Source of the DNA: Azorinus chamasolen
Taxonomy: Eukaryota > Mollusca > Bivalvia > Cardiida > Solecurtidae
Length of the DNA: 64,000 nt
Direction: 5' to 3'
Assembly (NCBI GenBank): GCA_963576725.1
Contig: OY755242.1
Coordinates: forward strand, 57,642,480 to 57,706,479
The notes beneath the pieces were generated by a model, which was given only the letters and a program-made list of their open reading frames with translations, was not told the origin of the DNA and did not search any database. This document shows positions 53,381 to 63,002 of the stretch, one piece after another. A program made the translations under genes and the position numbers. Every line of letters starts with the position of its first letter. Position 1 is the first letter of the stretch.

Positions 53381-53711
53381 CTTTACTCTTTCGCAGCCAA
53401 ATTTTGTCGTCTGCAAACTGTGTCGTTCGTCTGCTACACTTTTTTAGATTTTATTTTTCTGTACTCTTGTTAATAAAGAATATGCCACAGTAACACACAT
53501 TTTGGATCCTGATGAGACGCCTGGTTACTATAGGAGCCGCCTGATCAGGGTCTGCTCTGTTTGCTTATGGAATTTGATAGATCTGTTTCTTTACTTTCTA
53601 AAATGGCTACTATGTTGCACCATCCATATTTCACTATAACTATTTTGTCCATGAATATTCAGTAGGTATTGAAATTTTGAAAAATAAACATAAAACAAGG
53701 AAAAGGGTTAA
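53381..53711. mobile_element. Chimeric MITE: family C left half fused to family B right half
   Basis: The left half is family C (CTTTCGCAGCCAAATTTTGT, CGTTCGTCTGCTACAC, GGATCCTGATGAGACGCC). At about 53530 it changes within the hairpin stem to family B (TATAGGAGCCGCCTGATCAG, GAATATTCAGTAGGTATTGA), ending GGAAAAGGGTTAA. Confidence 0.8.
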
Positions 53712-53747
53712 GCAGTCACTGGCCGAAAAAGTCCTCAACTTTCAGCT

Positions 53748-53930
53748 TAGCAAACAGTTTGGATCCAGATGAGATGCCGAGTAATTCGCTAAGAAAATAG
53801 TTTGGATCAAGATGAGATGCCGAGTAATTCGCTTAGCAAAACAGTTTGGATCCAGATGAGATGCCGAGTAATTCGCTAAAGCAAACAGTTTGGATCCAGA
53901 TGAGATGCCGAGTAATTCGGCGTTTCACCA
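53748..53930. repeat. ~43-bp array from a family C hairpin arm, four units
   Basis: AGCAAACAGTTTGGATCCAG plus ATGAGATGCCGAGTAATTCG plus CTA is repeated four times. The last unit runs into the opposite arm (GGCGTTTCACCAGGATTC). Confidence 0.9.
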
Positions 53931-54007
53931 GGATTCAATCTGTTGTGACACTATGATTGCATGTTGGTAGACAAACTGCTTCTAGAGCTTCGCATATTTA
54001 CTCAACT

Positions 54008-54226
54008 GGTTACCCCATTACCTCATAGGCTATTTTTAGACACAACATCTTTGACCGAAAAGGAGCATTACTAGAGAAAAGGAAAATTTTAGAATTGTGT
54101 TGTTTGAAACCGCTGTGATAAATAGAGCATTTGCTCCTATAGGAGCAAATGCTCTATTTATCACAATGGTTTCACAAAGTGACTTTTACAGAGTCGTCAA
54201 GTCGTCAATATGAGGGAATGGGGCAA
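54008..54226 (+). mobile_element. Family E MITE, complete
   Basis: GGTTACCCCATTACCTCATA and ATGAGGGAATGGGGCAA are inverted ends. The near-perfect hairpin is AAATAGAGCATTTGCTCCTA plus its inverse (about 54113-54172). GTGACTTTTACAGAG is in the right flank. Confidence 0.8.
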
Positions 54227-54266
54227 AAGTCGTGAGTATGAAAAAGTTAAGATTTCTACTGGATTT

Positions 54267-54335
54267 TGAATGACAAACAGTCCAGACCCTGATCGGAGGG
54301 CTCATCGACGAGTCCTCTGATCTGGATCTTAATTC
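54267..54335. mobile_element. Isolated hairpin (family F-like)
   Basis: AACAGTCCAGACCCTGATCG, GAGGGCTCATCGACGAGTCC, TCTGATCTGGATC. No terminal repeats were identified. 54336-54668 is unassigned. Confidence 0.45.
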
Positions 54336-54668
54336 TGTATCTGCACAAGACTGTATGCTCGTTTCTCATATTCAAATGTTCAAACCCTGTTTCGAATTGA
54401 AAATTTGTTAATGAATACTCAAGTAAAGGTTTGAAATATGTTTTTACATTTAGAAACAAAATATTCCTGTGAAAACTACTTGAAAACAAAAAAAGCCCCG
54501 AATATCTGACAACTTGCTACAACAAGTCTATAGGGGACGATTGGTAGAAATGTAATGCATTAAATTTAAATCGAAAGAAACTTATTGATGTAAAATATTT
54601 TGAAAGACCTGAAATCCAGTTCCTCCAAAAATAAAATTGTGTTTATTTGTACCGGGATTTACGTCGCT

Positions 54669-54895
54669 TTAATCCTTTAGTCCATAAGTACCCCTTTCTA
54701 AGCCTTTTCAAACAGAGTAGACCCAAATCAGACGGCTCCTATAGGATCTGCTCTGTTTGTCCATGAAATAATATAGACATGATATTTCAGTTTCTGCCAT
54801 AACCAGAAATTCCTCTGTGAAATAATAAATTTAACCTAGTTATCATTCATGATGTCATTATTTCTGACATGAATATTCATTAAGTAAAGGGTTAA
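54669..54895 (+). mobile_element. Family A MITE, complete
   Basis: TTTAATCCTTTAGTCCATAA to CATTAAGTAAAGGGTTAA. The hairpin has lost most of its right arm (CTCCTATAGGATCTGCTCTG). Confidence 0.85.
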
Positions 54896-54964
54896 CTGTG
54901 TTTCAGTCATGTCGCGACGTCCAGCTAATTACAGGTGAAGAAAGAGCCCAGATTGCATTGTTTC

Positions 54965-56138
54965 GTGCACAGAATGACGTCCGGGTAGAACCGTGCACAG
55001 AATGACGTCCGGGGAGAACGATGCACATAATGCCGTCCGGGGAGAATGATGCACAGAATGCCGTCCGGGGAGAATGATGCACAGAATGCCGTCCGGGGAG
55101 AACCATGCACAGAATGACGTCCGGGGAGAACGATGCACATAATGCCGTCCGGGGAGAACGGTGCACAGAATGCCGTCCGGGGAGAATGATGCACAGAATG
55201 CCGTCCGGGGAGAACGATGCACAGAATACCGTCCGGGGAGAACGGTGCACAGAATGCCGTCCGGGGAGAACGATGCACAGAATGCCGTCCGGGGAGAATG
55301 ATGCACAGAATGCCGTCCGGGGAGAACGATGCACAGAATACCGTCCGGGGAGAACGGTGCACAGAATGACGTCCGGGGAGAACCGTGCACAGAATGCCGT
55401 CCGGGGAGAACGGTGCACAGAATGACGTCCGGGGAGAACCGTGCACAGAATGACGTCCGGGGAGAACCGTGCACAGAATGCCGTCCGGGGAGAACGGTGC
55501 ACAGAATGACGTCCGGGAGAACCGTGCACAGAATGACGTCCGGGGAGAACCGTGCACAGAATGCCGTCCGGGGAGAACGGTGCACAGAATGCCGTCCGGG
55601 GAGAATGATGCACAGAATGCCGTCCGGGGAGAACGATGCACAGAATACCGTCCGGGGAGAACCGTGCACAGAATGACGTCCGGGGAGAACGATGCACATA
55701 ATGCCGTCCGGGTAGAACCGTGCATAGAATGACGTCCGGGAGAACCGTGCACAGAATGCCGTCCGGGGAGAACCGTGCACAGAATGACGTCCGGGGAGAA
55801 CCGTGCACATAATGCCGTCCGGGGAGAACGATGCACAGAATGACGTCCGGGGATAACCGTGCATAGAATGACGTCCGGGGAGAACCGTGCACAGAATGAC
55901 GTCCGGGGAGAACGATGCACATAATGCCGTCCGGGTAGAACCGTGCACGAATGACGCCCGGGGAGAACCGTGCATAGAATAACGTCCGGGGAGAACGATG
56001 CACAGAATGACGTCCGGGGAGAACCGTGCATAGAATGACGTCCGGGGAGAACCGTGCACAGAATGACGTCCGGGGAGAACCATGCACAGAATGACGTCCA
56101 GGGAGAACCGTGAACAGAATGACGTCCGGGGAGAACCA
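54965..56138. repeat. 28-bp GC-rich minisatellite, ~42 units
   Basis: The unit is GAATG(A/C)CGTCCGGGGAGAAC plus CGTGCACA. The A-form contains TGACGTC, the C-form TGCCGTC. Three long minus frames (380-420 codons) and several plus frames are open because the unit lacks stops; none is a gene. Far richer in CpG than the surroundings. It starts 70 bp after a family A end. Confidence 0.95.
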
Positions 56139-56194
56139 TCGCTCTACCGCAAGCCAGCTGGAAGGCTTTCTCACGTGAAATATTCAAATGTCAA

Positions 56195-56273
56195 GATCGG
56201 GATTCGAACCACATTGTTGATGATTTAAATGACTGTCAATCGAATACCATATCCACTCGGCCACGGAGCCCCT
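56195..56273 (-). tRNA. tRNA-like pseudogene
   Basis: On the minus strand it begins GGGGCTCCGTGGCCGAGTGG (A-box) and has GTGGTTCGAATCCCG (B-box) with a long variable region, as in Leu/Ser-type tRNAs. The 3' side lacks the GAGCCCC needed to close the acceptor stem. Confidence 0.45.
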
Positions 56274-56301
56274 TTCCCCCAAAGTACAACATTTTAATGT
56301 A

Positions 56302-56397
56302 CTGTAAAACCTGGTTTTAGCGACATTAAAAAGGTCTAATTATGGGTCTGTAGGGCAGATGGTAGATTAATGCAGGTCAAAAGTAATGCAGAAAGTG
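56302..56397. mobile_element. Family G MITE, left half
   Basis: ACTGTAAAACCTGGTTTTAG, GGCAGATGGTAGATTAATGC, GTAATGCAGAAAG; then it switches abruptly to family A sequence. Confidence 0.65.
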
Positions 56398-56570
56398 TCA
56401 GTCTGATCAGAGTCAGTGCTATTTGCTCGTGTACTAACACACTGTAGAACTGACTACAGTTTCGTCCATCGCTGGTTCATAACAACACCACTATCAACAT
56501 TCAGATACATGTAATTTATGTTAATTATGTCATTATGTCGTACATTAATGCACATGGGGAAATGATTAAT
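56398..56570 (+). mobile_element. Family A MITE, right part, fused to family G
   Basis: GTCTGATCAGAGTCAGTGCT, TGTAGAACTGACTACAGTTT, TAATTATGTCATTATGTCGT, ending near ACATGGGGAAATGATTAA. Confidence 0.55.
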
Positions 56571-56607
56571 GCCAGGCACAAGGCAGGTAGACAACCGGCA
56601 AAATCAG

Positions 56608-56683
56608 AACCCCCTAACAGGGATCGAACTTTCGACCTCTCGGACCGAAACGGGTACCTTATCCACTAAGTCACCGGGTCTGT
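56608..56683 (-). tRNA. tRNA-like sequence (pseudogene or SINE head)
   Basis: On the minus strand AGACCCGGTGACTTAGTGG, ATAAGGTACCCGTTTCGGTC and AGTTCGATCCC give A- and B-box-like motifs in the right order over about 76 bp. The acceptor ends partly pair (AGACCC with GGGTTCT). The anticodon stem does not form properly. 56684-56959 is unassigned. Confidence 0.4.
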
Positions 56684-56959
56684 ATTATACACGTGCATGT
56701 ATTTTGACTAGATATAAGAGGCGTTATTAAATGTATGTAACATTTTAATAGAAATTAAATCGCAATGCATTCGGATTAGCTGTCTAGACTTGGTTTGTAT
56801 CTCTAATAGTTTGGTCCAAGCACATCACTTTGGTAAATTTGAATATACGGTTGTTCCTCCTTTATTTGTTTTTTTTCTTCTTCAGAAAATGGCTTCGAAA
56901 AGTATAAAGCAAACCTTCTCATGATATATCTTAATATATACATTTATTAAATTGCTCAT

Positions 56960-57140
56960 TAACCATTAACAATGATGCATTTTGACGCATATGCTCCTAC
57001 AGGGGCCGTCCTATCAGGGTCTGCTCTGTTTGCTTATGGAATTATATAGATCTGATTTTACAGTTTCTGCCATGGCCAAACATTCCTGTGTTCATATTCA
57101 GGTAATTTATATTATTCAAGTAAATGAAAGTAGCCATAAT
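56960..57140 (+). mobile_element. Family A MITE leading into a 35-bp array
   Basis: ATTAACCATTAACAATGATG, ATGCTCCTACAGGGGCCGTC, TGCTTATGGAATTATATAGA and GTTTCTGCCATGGCC are family A. The rest of the element is replaced by the array. Confidence 0.7.
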
Positions 57141-57684
57141 ATCCACATATCGGGTGTGTTACAGAACATGTAACCCTCCACGTATCGGGTGTGTTACAGA
57201 ACATGTAACCATCCACGTATCGGGTGTGTTACAGAACATGTAACCATCCACGTATCGGGTGTGTTACAGAACATGTAACAATCCACGTATCGGGTGTGTT
57301 ACAGAACATGTAACCATCCACGTATCGGTTGTGTTACAGAACATGTAACCATCCACGTATCGGGTGTGTTACAGAACATGTAACAATCCACGTATCGGGT
57401 GTGTTACAGAACATGTAACCATCCACGTATCGGTTGTGTTACAGAACATGTAACCATCCACATATCGGGTGTGTTACAGAACATGTAACCATCCACGTAT
57501 CGGTTGTGTTACAGAACATGTAACCATCCACGTATCGGGTGTGTTACAGAACATGTAACCATCCACGTATCGGGTGTGTTACAGAACATGTAACCATCCA
57601 CGTATCGGGTGTGTTACAGAACATGTAACCATCCACGTATCGGGTGTGTTACAGAACATGTAACCCTCCACGTATCGGGTGTGT
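57141..57684. repeat. 35-bp minisatellite, about 15 units
   Basis: ACATGTAACCATCCACGTAT plus CGGGTGTGTTACAGA. GTTAC...GTAAC around AGAACAT gives each unit a small stem. Variants CGGTTG and CCCTCC are interspersed. It sits between two family A elements. Confidence 0.95.
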
Positions 57685-58000
57685 AACTATCTTTTGTTGA
57701 ATATTCTTGTAAGAAATGACACCATTGTAAATATGCATTAGCTGATTTTGTTTATAATGGTACACAGACACAGAATTGTCTTACTTTGGCAGGTTCACAG
57801 ACACAGGATTGTCTTATCTTGGCAGGTGCACAGACACAGGATTGTCTTACCTTGGCAGAAACTGTAGAATCACATCTATAGTATTCCATGAGCAAACAGA
57901 GCAGACCCTGATCAGACGGCTCCTGTAGAAACCGTTTGATCAGTGTCTACTCTGTTTGCAAAGGCATGAATAAGGGTATTTATATGAAGGAAAATATTAA
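57683..58000 (-). mobile_element. Family A MITE with a 36-bp internal triplication
   Basis: TAACTATCTTTTGTTGAATA and TGCATTAGCTGATTTTGTTT lead to three copies of CACAGACACAGGATTGTCTT plus A(C/T)(C/T)TTGGCAGGT (57763-57860). The hairpin GACGGCTCCTGTAGAAACCG and terminus AAAATATTAA follow. Confidence 0.8.
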
Positions 58001-59001
58001 CCCTTTACTGATGAATATTCCTGTAACAAATAATGACATCATGAATATTAAATAGATGAATATGTATAACAACACTATAAACGATGGCACTTTTTAGCAT
58101 TACAGAAGCTGTACAGTCAGGTCTATGTTATTGCATAAGCAAACACAAGAGACTCTGATCAGACAAGTCCTACAGGAGCTCTCTAACACAAGAGACTCTG
58201 ATCAGACAAGTCCTACAGGAGCTGTCTAACACAAGCTACTCTGATCAGACAAGTCCTACAGGAGCTCTCTAACACAAGAGACTCTGATCAGACAAGTCCT
58301 ACAGGAGCTGTCTAACACAAGAGACTCTGATCAGACAAGTCCTACAGGAGCTGTCTAACACAAGAGACTCTGATCAGACAAGTCCTACAGGAGCTCTCTA
58401 ACACAAGAGACTCTGATCAGACAAGTCCTACAGGAGCTGTCTAACACAAGAGACTCTGATCAGACAAGTCCTACAGGAGCTGTCTAACACAAGAGACTCT
58501 GATCAGACAAGTCCTACAGGAGCTGTCTAACACAAGAGACTCTGATCAGACAAGTCCTACAGGAGCTGTCTAACACAAGAGACTCTGATCAGACAAGTCC
58601 TACAGGAGCTGTCTAACACAAGAGACTCTGATCAGACAAGTCCTACAGGAGCTGTCTAACACAAGAGACTCTGATCAGACAAGTCCTACAGGAGCTGTCT
58701 AACACAAGCTACTCTGATCAGACAAGTCCTACAGGAGCTCTCTAACACAAGCTACTCTGATCAGACAAGTCCTACAGGAGCTCTCTAACACAAGAGACTC
58801 TGATCAGACAAGTCCTGCAGGAGCTCTCTAACACAAGAGACTCTGATCAGACAAGTCCTACAGGAGCTCTCTAACACAAGAGACTCTGATCAGACAAGTC
58901 CTACAGGAGCTGTCTAACACAAGCTACTCTGATCAGAAAAGTCCTACAGGGGCTGTCTAATCTGGGTCTACTCTATTTGAAAAAGTTTTAAATACGGTTA
59001 A
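57997..59001 (-). mobile_element. Family A MITE whose hairpin is expanded ~19-fold
   Basis: TTAACCCTTTACTGATGAAT through GCATAAGCAAACA is a normal long arm. The hairpin is a 43-bp array. GGGTCTACTCTATTTGAAAA to ACGGTTAA is the normal short end. The element is thus about 1.0 kb instead of about 250 bp, and still has both ends. Confidence 0.85.
58144..58960. repeat. 43-bp minisatellite from a family A hairpin, ~19 units
   Basis: CACAAGAGACTCTGATCAGA plus CAAGTCCTACAGGAGCTGTC plus TAA. TCAGACAAGTCCTACAGGAG equals the family A hairpin top (TCAGACGGCTCCTACAGGAG). CTGTC/CTCTC and AGAGAC/AGCTAC variants are spread through it; units are otherwise nearly identical. Confidence 0.95.
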
Positions 59002-59027
59002 AGTCGTGAAATGCCCTTTTCATTCAT

Positions 59028-59280
59028 AATAAACCTTTTTTCTAATAGAAACGCCTTTTCGGCACATTTGCAAACAGAGTAGACTTAGATCAGACAGTTC
59101 CTTTAGGCGCCGTATGACCCGGGTAAGCTCTGTTTGTTTTTGTTATTATATAAAGATCTGATTCTACAGTTGCTGCCATTGTTAAAATTTCCCGTGTACA
59201 TGAAGCCAACATAAATCATCTACATCTAATAATATTCATATTGTCATTATTTCTCTGATCAATATTTATGAGGTTTAATT
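59028..59280 (+). mobile_element. Family A/B MITE, diverged
   Basis: AAACCTTTTTTCTAATAGAA, GCACATTTGCAAACAGAGTA, hairpin CAGTTCCTTTAGGCGCCGTA, TGATTCTACAGTTGCTGCC, and a decayed right end (ATGAGGTTTAATT). Confidence 0.65.
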
Positions 59281-59392
59281 ACTATTCGTCGAACGTCACA
59301 GTCCGCCTTTCAATAAATGACTCTCCTTTCAATATCAGTAAAGTCTCGATAGTAAGACTTTTCAAAAGAAGCTTAATTCTTGATTGACTTTT

Positions 59393-59508
59393 AAACCAGG
59401 TGGCAGCTTAATGCAGGACGAAACTGATAAGAAAGCTCCTATATATAGGAACTTTCTGTATCACTTTCGTCCTGCATTAAGCTGCCACTTGCTTTTACAG
59501 ACTCCTAT
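59393..59508. mobile_element. Family G MITE core
   Basis: AACCAGGTGGCAGCTTAATG plus CAGGACGAAA pairs with TTTCGTCCTGCATTAAGCTG plus CCACTTG. The core is GCTCCTATATATAGGAAC. Outer ends (AGTAAAGTCTCGATAGTAAG near 59338) are eroded. Confidence 0.8.
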
Positions 59509-59509
59509 C

Positions 59510-59737
59510 AATTCTTTACTCTATAAATACGCCTTTCTACATCTTTGCAAACAGAGTAGACCCAGATCAGACGGCTCCTATAGGAGTGATCAGGGTCTAT
59601 CCTGTTTGCTCGTGAAATGATATAGATTCTGCTGTAACAAAAATTCCATGTGTTTATTTGCCATCTTAAGAATTAATCTAATTAGTATTCATGATGTCAT
59701 TATTTCTTTCGTGAATATGCATGGAGTAAAGGGTTAA
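59510..59737 (+). mobile_element. Family A MITE, complete
   Basis: CAATTCTTTACTCTATAAAT to GCATGGAGTAAAGGGTTAA. The hairpin is GACGGCTCCTATAGGAGTGA with a shortened right arm. It abuts an inverted copy. Confidence 0.8.
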
Positions 59738-59982
59738 CCCTTTCTTCCATGAATATTCATGAAAGAAATAATGATGTCATGGATATTAATTCGATTAATT
59801 GTTTTAATAGCACATGGGTACATAATTGTTTGGCCATGACAGCCACTGCAGAATCATATCTATATTATAGCACAAGCAAACAGAACAGACCCTGATCAGA
59901 CGGGTCCTATAGGAGCCGTCTGATCTGGATCTACTCTGTTTGCAATGGCTTAGAAAGACATATGTATAGAGTAATGGGTAAA
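59734..59982 (-). mobile_element. Family A MITE, complete, inverted to its neighbour
   Basis: TTAACCCTTTCTTCCATGAA to GTATAGAGTAATGGGTAAA. The hairpin is intact (GACGGGTCCTATAGGAGCCG). Long arms of the two copies face each other across one TTAA. Confidence 0.85.
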
Positions 59983-60216
59983 TTAATCATGTGGTCATAA
60001 GTTTCTACTGTGTATTACAGAAGCCCGTGTAATAAAATGTTGTAATGCTCAACCATTGTGAGCTATATTGCCTTGTAACACACACTGTCTGGTATTATTT
60101 AACGGAATGAATCTGATATTGAGAACCTCGGCAATAATTTCATAAACAAAAGCCACAGTACTTAAAGAAACATACGATCTCATATAAAAATTCCATGGCA
60201 TATGTCGCCATAATGT

Positions 60217-60720
60217 CTAAATGCTCATAAATGTTCCCCAGCATTTGATAAATGTGTCTGAGATCCTCGATGCGCCCTGATATACGGCATTCTGCAGACC
60301 GACGCGTAGTTCGGCAGTTGGTGCCACTAGTTTTCCGTCGGCCTTATCTACGTCGCTCTCAAGCACATAAATTGTTCGGGCGCCGATTTTAAATCTAACT
60401 GCACAGGACCAAAATTGGATCAATTCTGTAACACAAACTGTAACTAAATAATTCATGTCTTCCAATAAAAAACGTAAAACACTGAATAACGATAATTCAT
60501 CGATGTAAAATATAATATTCCTCTGTATTAATATTCTTGTAGGAACTGGGACGCGGGTTGCAACATTAGCTCTGTACACACTAAATATTGGTCGTCTGCT
60601 AATATTGTCGTCTGCTGCAAAGACGACATGTAATATCCCTCTCCATTTCTCAACAAGAATGCACACAGAGTGTAGAACAGTTTGGATTCTGATGCGACGC
60701 TGACTTATTTGATGTCTCAT
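60217..60720 (-). other. 167-codon open frame of unknown nature
   Basis: This is the only long frame in the window not made by a tandem repeat. The C-terminal half reads RFKIGARTIYVLESDVDKAD and GKLVAPTAELRVGLQNAVYQ, with mixed, protein-like composition, and contains a hydrophobic middle (about residues 68-105). The N-terminal third overlaps family C repeat sequence, so any true exon would be confined to about 60217-60560. I recognise no domain; it may be chance. Confidence 0.2.
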
Positions 60721-60780
60721 CTAGATCAAAACATTTTGCATAAGAAATCACAACTTTGCTGTTAGCGTACAAAGAGTTAA
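60560..60780 (-). mobile_element. Family C MITE, diverged
   Basis: GGTCGTCTGCTAATATTGTC plus GTCTGCTGCAAAGACGAC form the long arm. GTTTGGATTCTGATGCGACG and GATGTCTCATCTAGATCAAA form a decayed hairpin. It ends GTACAAAGAGTTAA. Confidence 0.65.
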
Positions 60781-60812
60781 AGAGTTCCCCCAGAAGTCCT
60801 CAGGTTTCATAT

Positions 60813-61062
60813 TAACCCTTTCCCTGTTCTCTGTTTATTCCAAATTTCAATACTTACTGAATATTAATAGACAAAAACAGTTATAATGAAATATGGAAGG
60901 TGGAACATTCCGGCCATTTTAGAAAGCAAAGAAACAGATCTATCAAATTCCATGAGCAAACAGAGTAGACCCAGATCAGACGGCTCCTATAGGAGCCGTC
61001 TGATCTGAGTGTACCCTGTTTGCAAATGCGTGAAAATGCGTTTATATGCAGGAAAGAGTTAA
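60813..61062 (-). mobile_element. Family B MITE, complete
   Basis: TTAACCCTTTCCCTGTTCTC to TGCAGGAAAGAGTTAA, 250 bp. The hairpin GACGGCTCCTATAGGAGCCG is perfect at its tip; AATACTTACTGAATATTAAT and GGAAGGTGGAACATTCC are present. Confidence 0.9.
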
Positions 61063-61135
61063 CCTTTAGCATGATGCCAACAAACATGTATCATGTTATG
61101 CCGAATAAGATGATTTTGACTTGACTTGATGGAGT

Positions 61136-61262
61136 GCTCAAACACTTATCTTAGCGTTTATCTGCTCAAACACTTATCTTAATAATGTTTACTTCCGATT
61201 CCATCAAGCTTGTTAGAAACTGATGTCTGAGTGTCAAACAAGTTGGCACCTGGTGAGACACC
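61136..61262. mobile_element. Family D MITE, left part
   Basis: TGCTCAAACACTTATCTTA occurs twice (61136-61182). TTCCGATTCCATCAAGCTTG, then GAGTGTCAAACAAGTTGGCA and GGTGAGACACCGAG follow. The hairpin's other arm is missing. Confidence 0.6.
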
Positions 61263-61344
61263 GAGATCCATACCGCCTAACACGATGAGGATTGAACATA
61301 ACAAATTTCAGCGGTCAAGATAAGGTGCGTAAATTAAAACATTT

Positions 61345-61415
61345 TCAAGAATAACTCCTTTATTTCTCGAACAAACCCTTTGCTGTGACCACTCTTTATA
61401 ATCGTATCGTATAGT
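61345..61415. repeat. One arm of the 34852-34949 foldback family
   Basis: CTTTATTTCTCGAACAAACC plus CTTTGCTGTGACCACTCTTT matches the left arm of the earlier element; no inverse arm follows. 61416-61692 carries a CGTCCGTGTTGTCG duplication and is otherwise unassigned. Confidence 0.65.
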
Positions 61416-61692
61416 CGTATTTCTGGCGTCCGTGTTGTCGTCGTTGGCATTGCCGTCCGTGTTGTCGTTCGGAAGCTGTAACGTTGGATATTACTTCTTT
61501 ACTATTCATACAAATCTTATGAAACTTCAAACAATTGTTCACCTTCACAAAGACTGCAATCGGACAGACGAGCGTTGGTACACAATCGTGATGCTCTTGT
61601 TTTTACTATATGCTCTGTTAAGAGAGAGAGTTGCTACTGTACAATGGAAATGTAAAAACACCACGAAACAAATATTTACGGACCTCGGACAG

Positions 61693-61830
61693 TCAACCCT
61701 TTACTTCATGAATATTCATTTTAAAAAATAATGACTCCATGAACATTAATTAGATGTTATATAATGGCATAGGAACACATTAGGTATTGGCTATGGCAGG
61801 CACCGTAAAATCACCGCAGTATCCATCATA
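61693..61830 (-). mobile_element. Family A MITE, long arm only
   Basis: TCAACCCTTTACTTCATGAA, ATAATGACTCCATGAACATT, GCTATGGCAGGCACCG; it ends before the hairpin. At 61960-61985 GATGAGGTGTCTCATC marks a family C tip. Confidence 0.65.
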
Positions 61831-62018
61831 GACGTGCATTTCTCGGATTTATTGTAACCATATTCTTGCTGTGAAAATCTCTAGTCAGCTTAAAATCTCG
61901 TCTACTGCATTTTTTCATAATTTCTATACAAAGTGTGGAAAACCTGACTGATGAGGTGTCTCATCAGCATCCAAACTACATACATGTGAGTGGCAGGAGG
62001 TGGAACATAATTATAACA

Positions 62019-62240
62019 GTAACCCTTTCCTCCATAAATACGCCTTTCTACGCCTCTGTAATAGTCACTCTATGAAACCATTGTGATAAATAGAGCATTT
62101 GCTCCTATATGAGCAAATGCTCTATTTATCACAATGGTTTCAAACTACGAAATTCTAAACATTTCCTTTTCTCTAGTTAATGCTCCTTTTGGGTAGATTC
62201 ATTCCAAGAGGTTGGATCTAAAAATAGCCTATGGAGGAAA
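62019..62240 (-). mobile_element. Family E MITE, complete
   Basis: GTAACCCTTTCCTCCATAAA and CCTATGGAGGAAAGGGTAA are inverted ends. The hairpin GATAAATAGAGCATTTGCTC and its inverse are almost perfect (about 62079-62143). Orientation is opposite to the 54008 copy. Confidence 0.85.
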
Positions 62241-62252
62241 GGGTAAATTGTT

Positions 62253-62493
62253 TTAACCCTTTCTCTGTTCTTTGTTTATTACAAATTTCAGTATTCATGG
62301 CAAAAATAGTTACATTGAAATGTGAAAGGTGGAACATTGGAGCCATTTTAGAAAGTAAGCAAGCATATATTTCCAATTCCACTAGCAAACAGAGCAAGCA
62401 GACCCTGAACAGACGGCTCATATAGGAACCGTCTGATCTTGGTCTACTCTGTTTGCAAATGCGTGAAAACACATTTATATGAAGGAAAGGTTA
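62253..62493 (-). mobile_element. Family B MITE, complete
   Basis: TTAACCCTTTCTCTGTTCTT to TATGAAGGAAAGGTTAG. The hairpin is GACGGCTCATATAGGAACCG. The middle carries an extra GCAA (AGAGCAAGCAGACC). Confidence 0.85.
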
Positions 62494-62669
62494 GTTGTAC
62501 ATATCGAAGCAGGTTTAGCGTTTTTGGTGCACTCCAGTTTACTTCTCTATTTTACAGATGCAGTTTTCTGTTGGGCACATTTATTTGCTGCACCCGACAG
62601 TTTAAAAAAACCAACATATATTTATTTTCATATATTACATAGATGAATAAATGAAGTTTTAGTTTTGTT

Positions 62670-62738
62670 TTCAAACAGACAGTGTAGAGCCAGATAAGGA
62701 GCCGTCTGATCAGGGACTACCATATTTGCATCGCTTAT
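62670..62738. mobile_element. Hairpin fragment (family F-like)
   Basis: CAAACAGACAGTGTAGAGCC, AGATAAGGAGCCGTCTGATC, AGGGACTACCATATTTGC. No ends were found. Confidence 0.45.
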
Positions 62739-62789
62739 TATTTTCGAATGGTTTCACAGGAAAAATAATTATTGCAGAAATTCATATTT

Positions 62790-63002
62790 GGACGAGTTCG
62801 TCTCATGCAATTGCAAACAGAGTAGACCCAGATCAGACGGCTCCTATGGGAGGGTCTGCTATGTTTGCCTTTGACATTATATAGATCTGATTATGGTTTT
62901 TGCAGAAGCAAAATCCTTTGAAAAGTCTACAATATGAAATTTAAGCTAACAAAATTTCATATCAGTATGTCTTACATGAATGTTGAACAGGGAAAGGGTT
63001 AA
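62790..63002 (+). mobile_element. Family A/B MITE, left terminus eroded
   Basis: TCATGCAATTGCAAACAGAG, hairpin GACGGCTCCTATGGGAGGGT, TTATATAGATCTGATTATGG, TCTTACATGAATGTTGAACA and GGGAAAGGGTTAA. Confidence 0.7.

Noticed and set aside
54903..56187. Three overlapping ~400-codon minus-strand genes
   Set aside because: All three frames of the same 28-bp array are open, which is expected for a stop-free repeat and not for a gene.
58144..58960. CRISPR-like array (regular repeats with a short palindrome)
   Set aside because: Units are contiguous 43-bp copies without unique spacers, and the genome context is animal.
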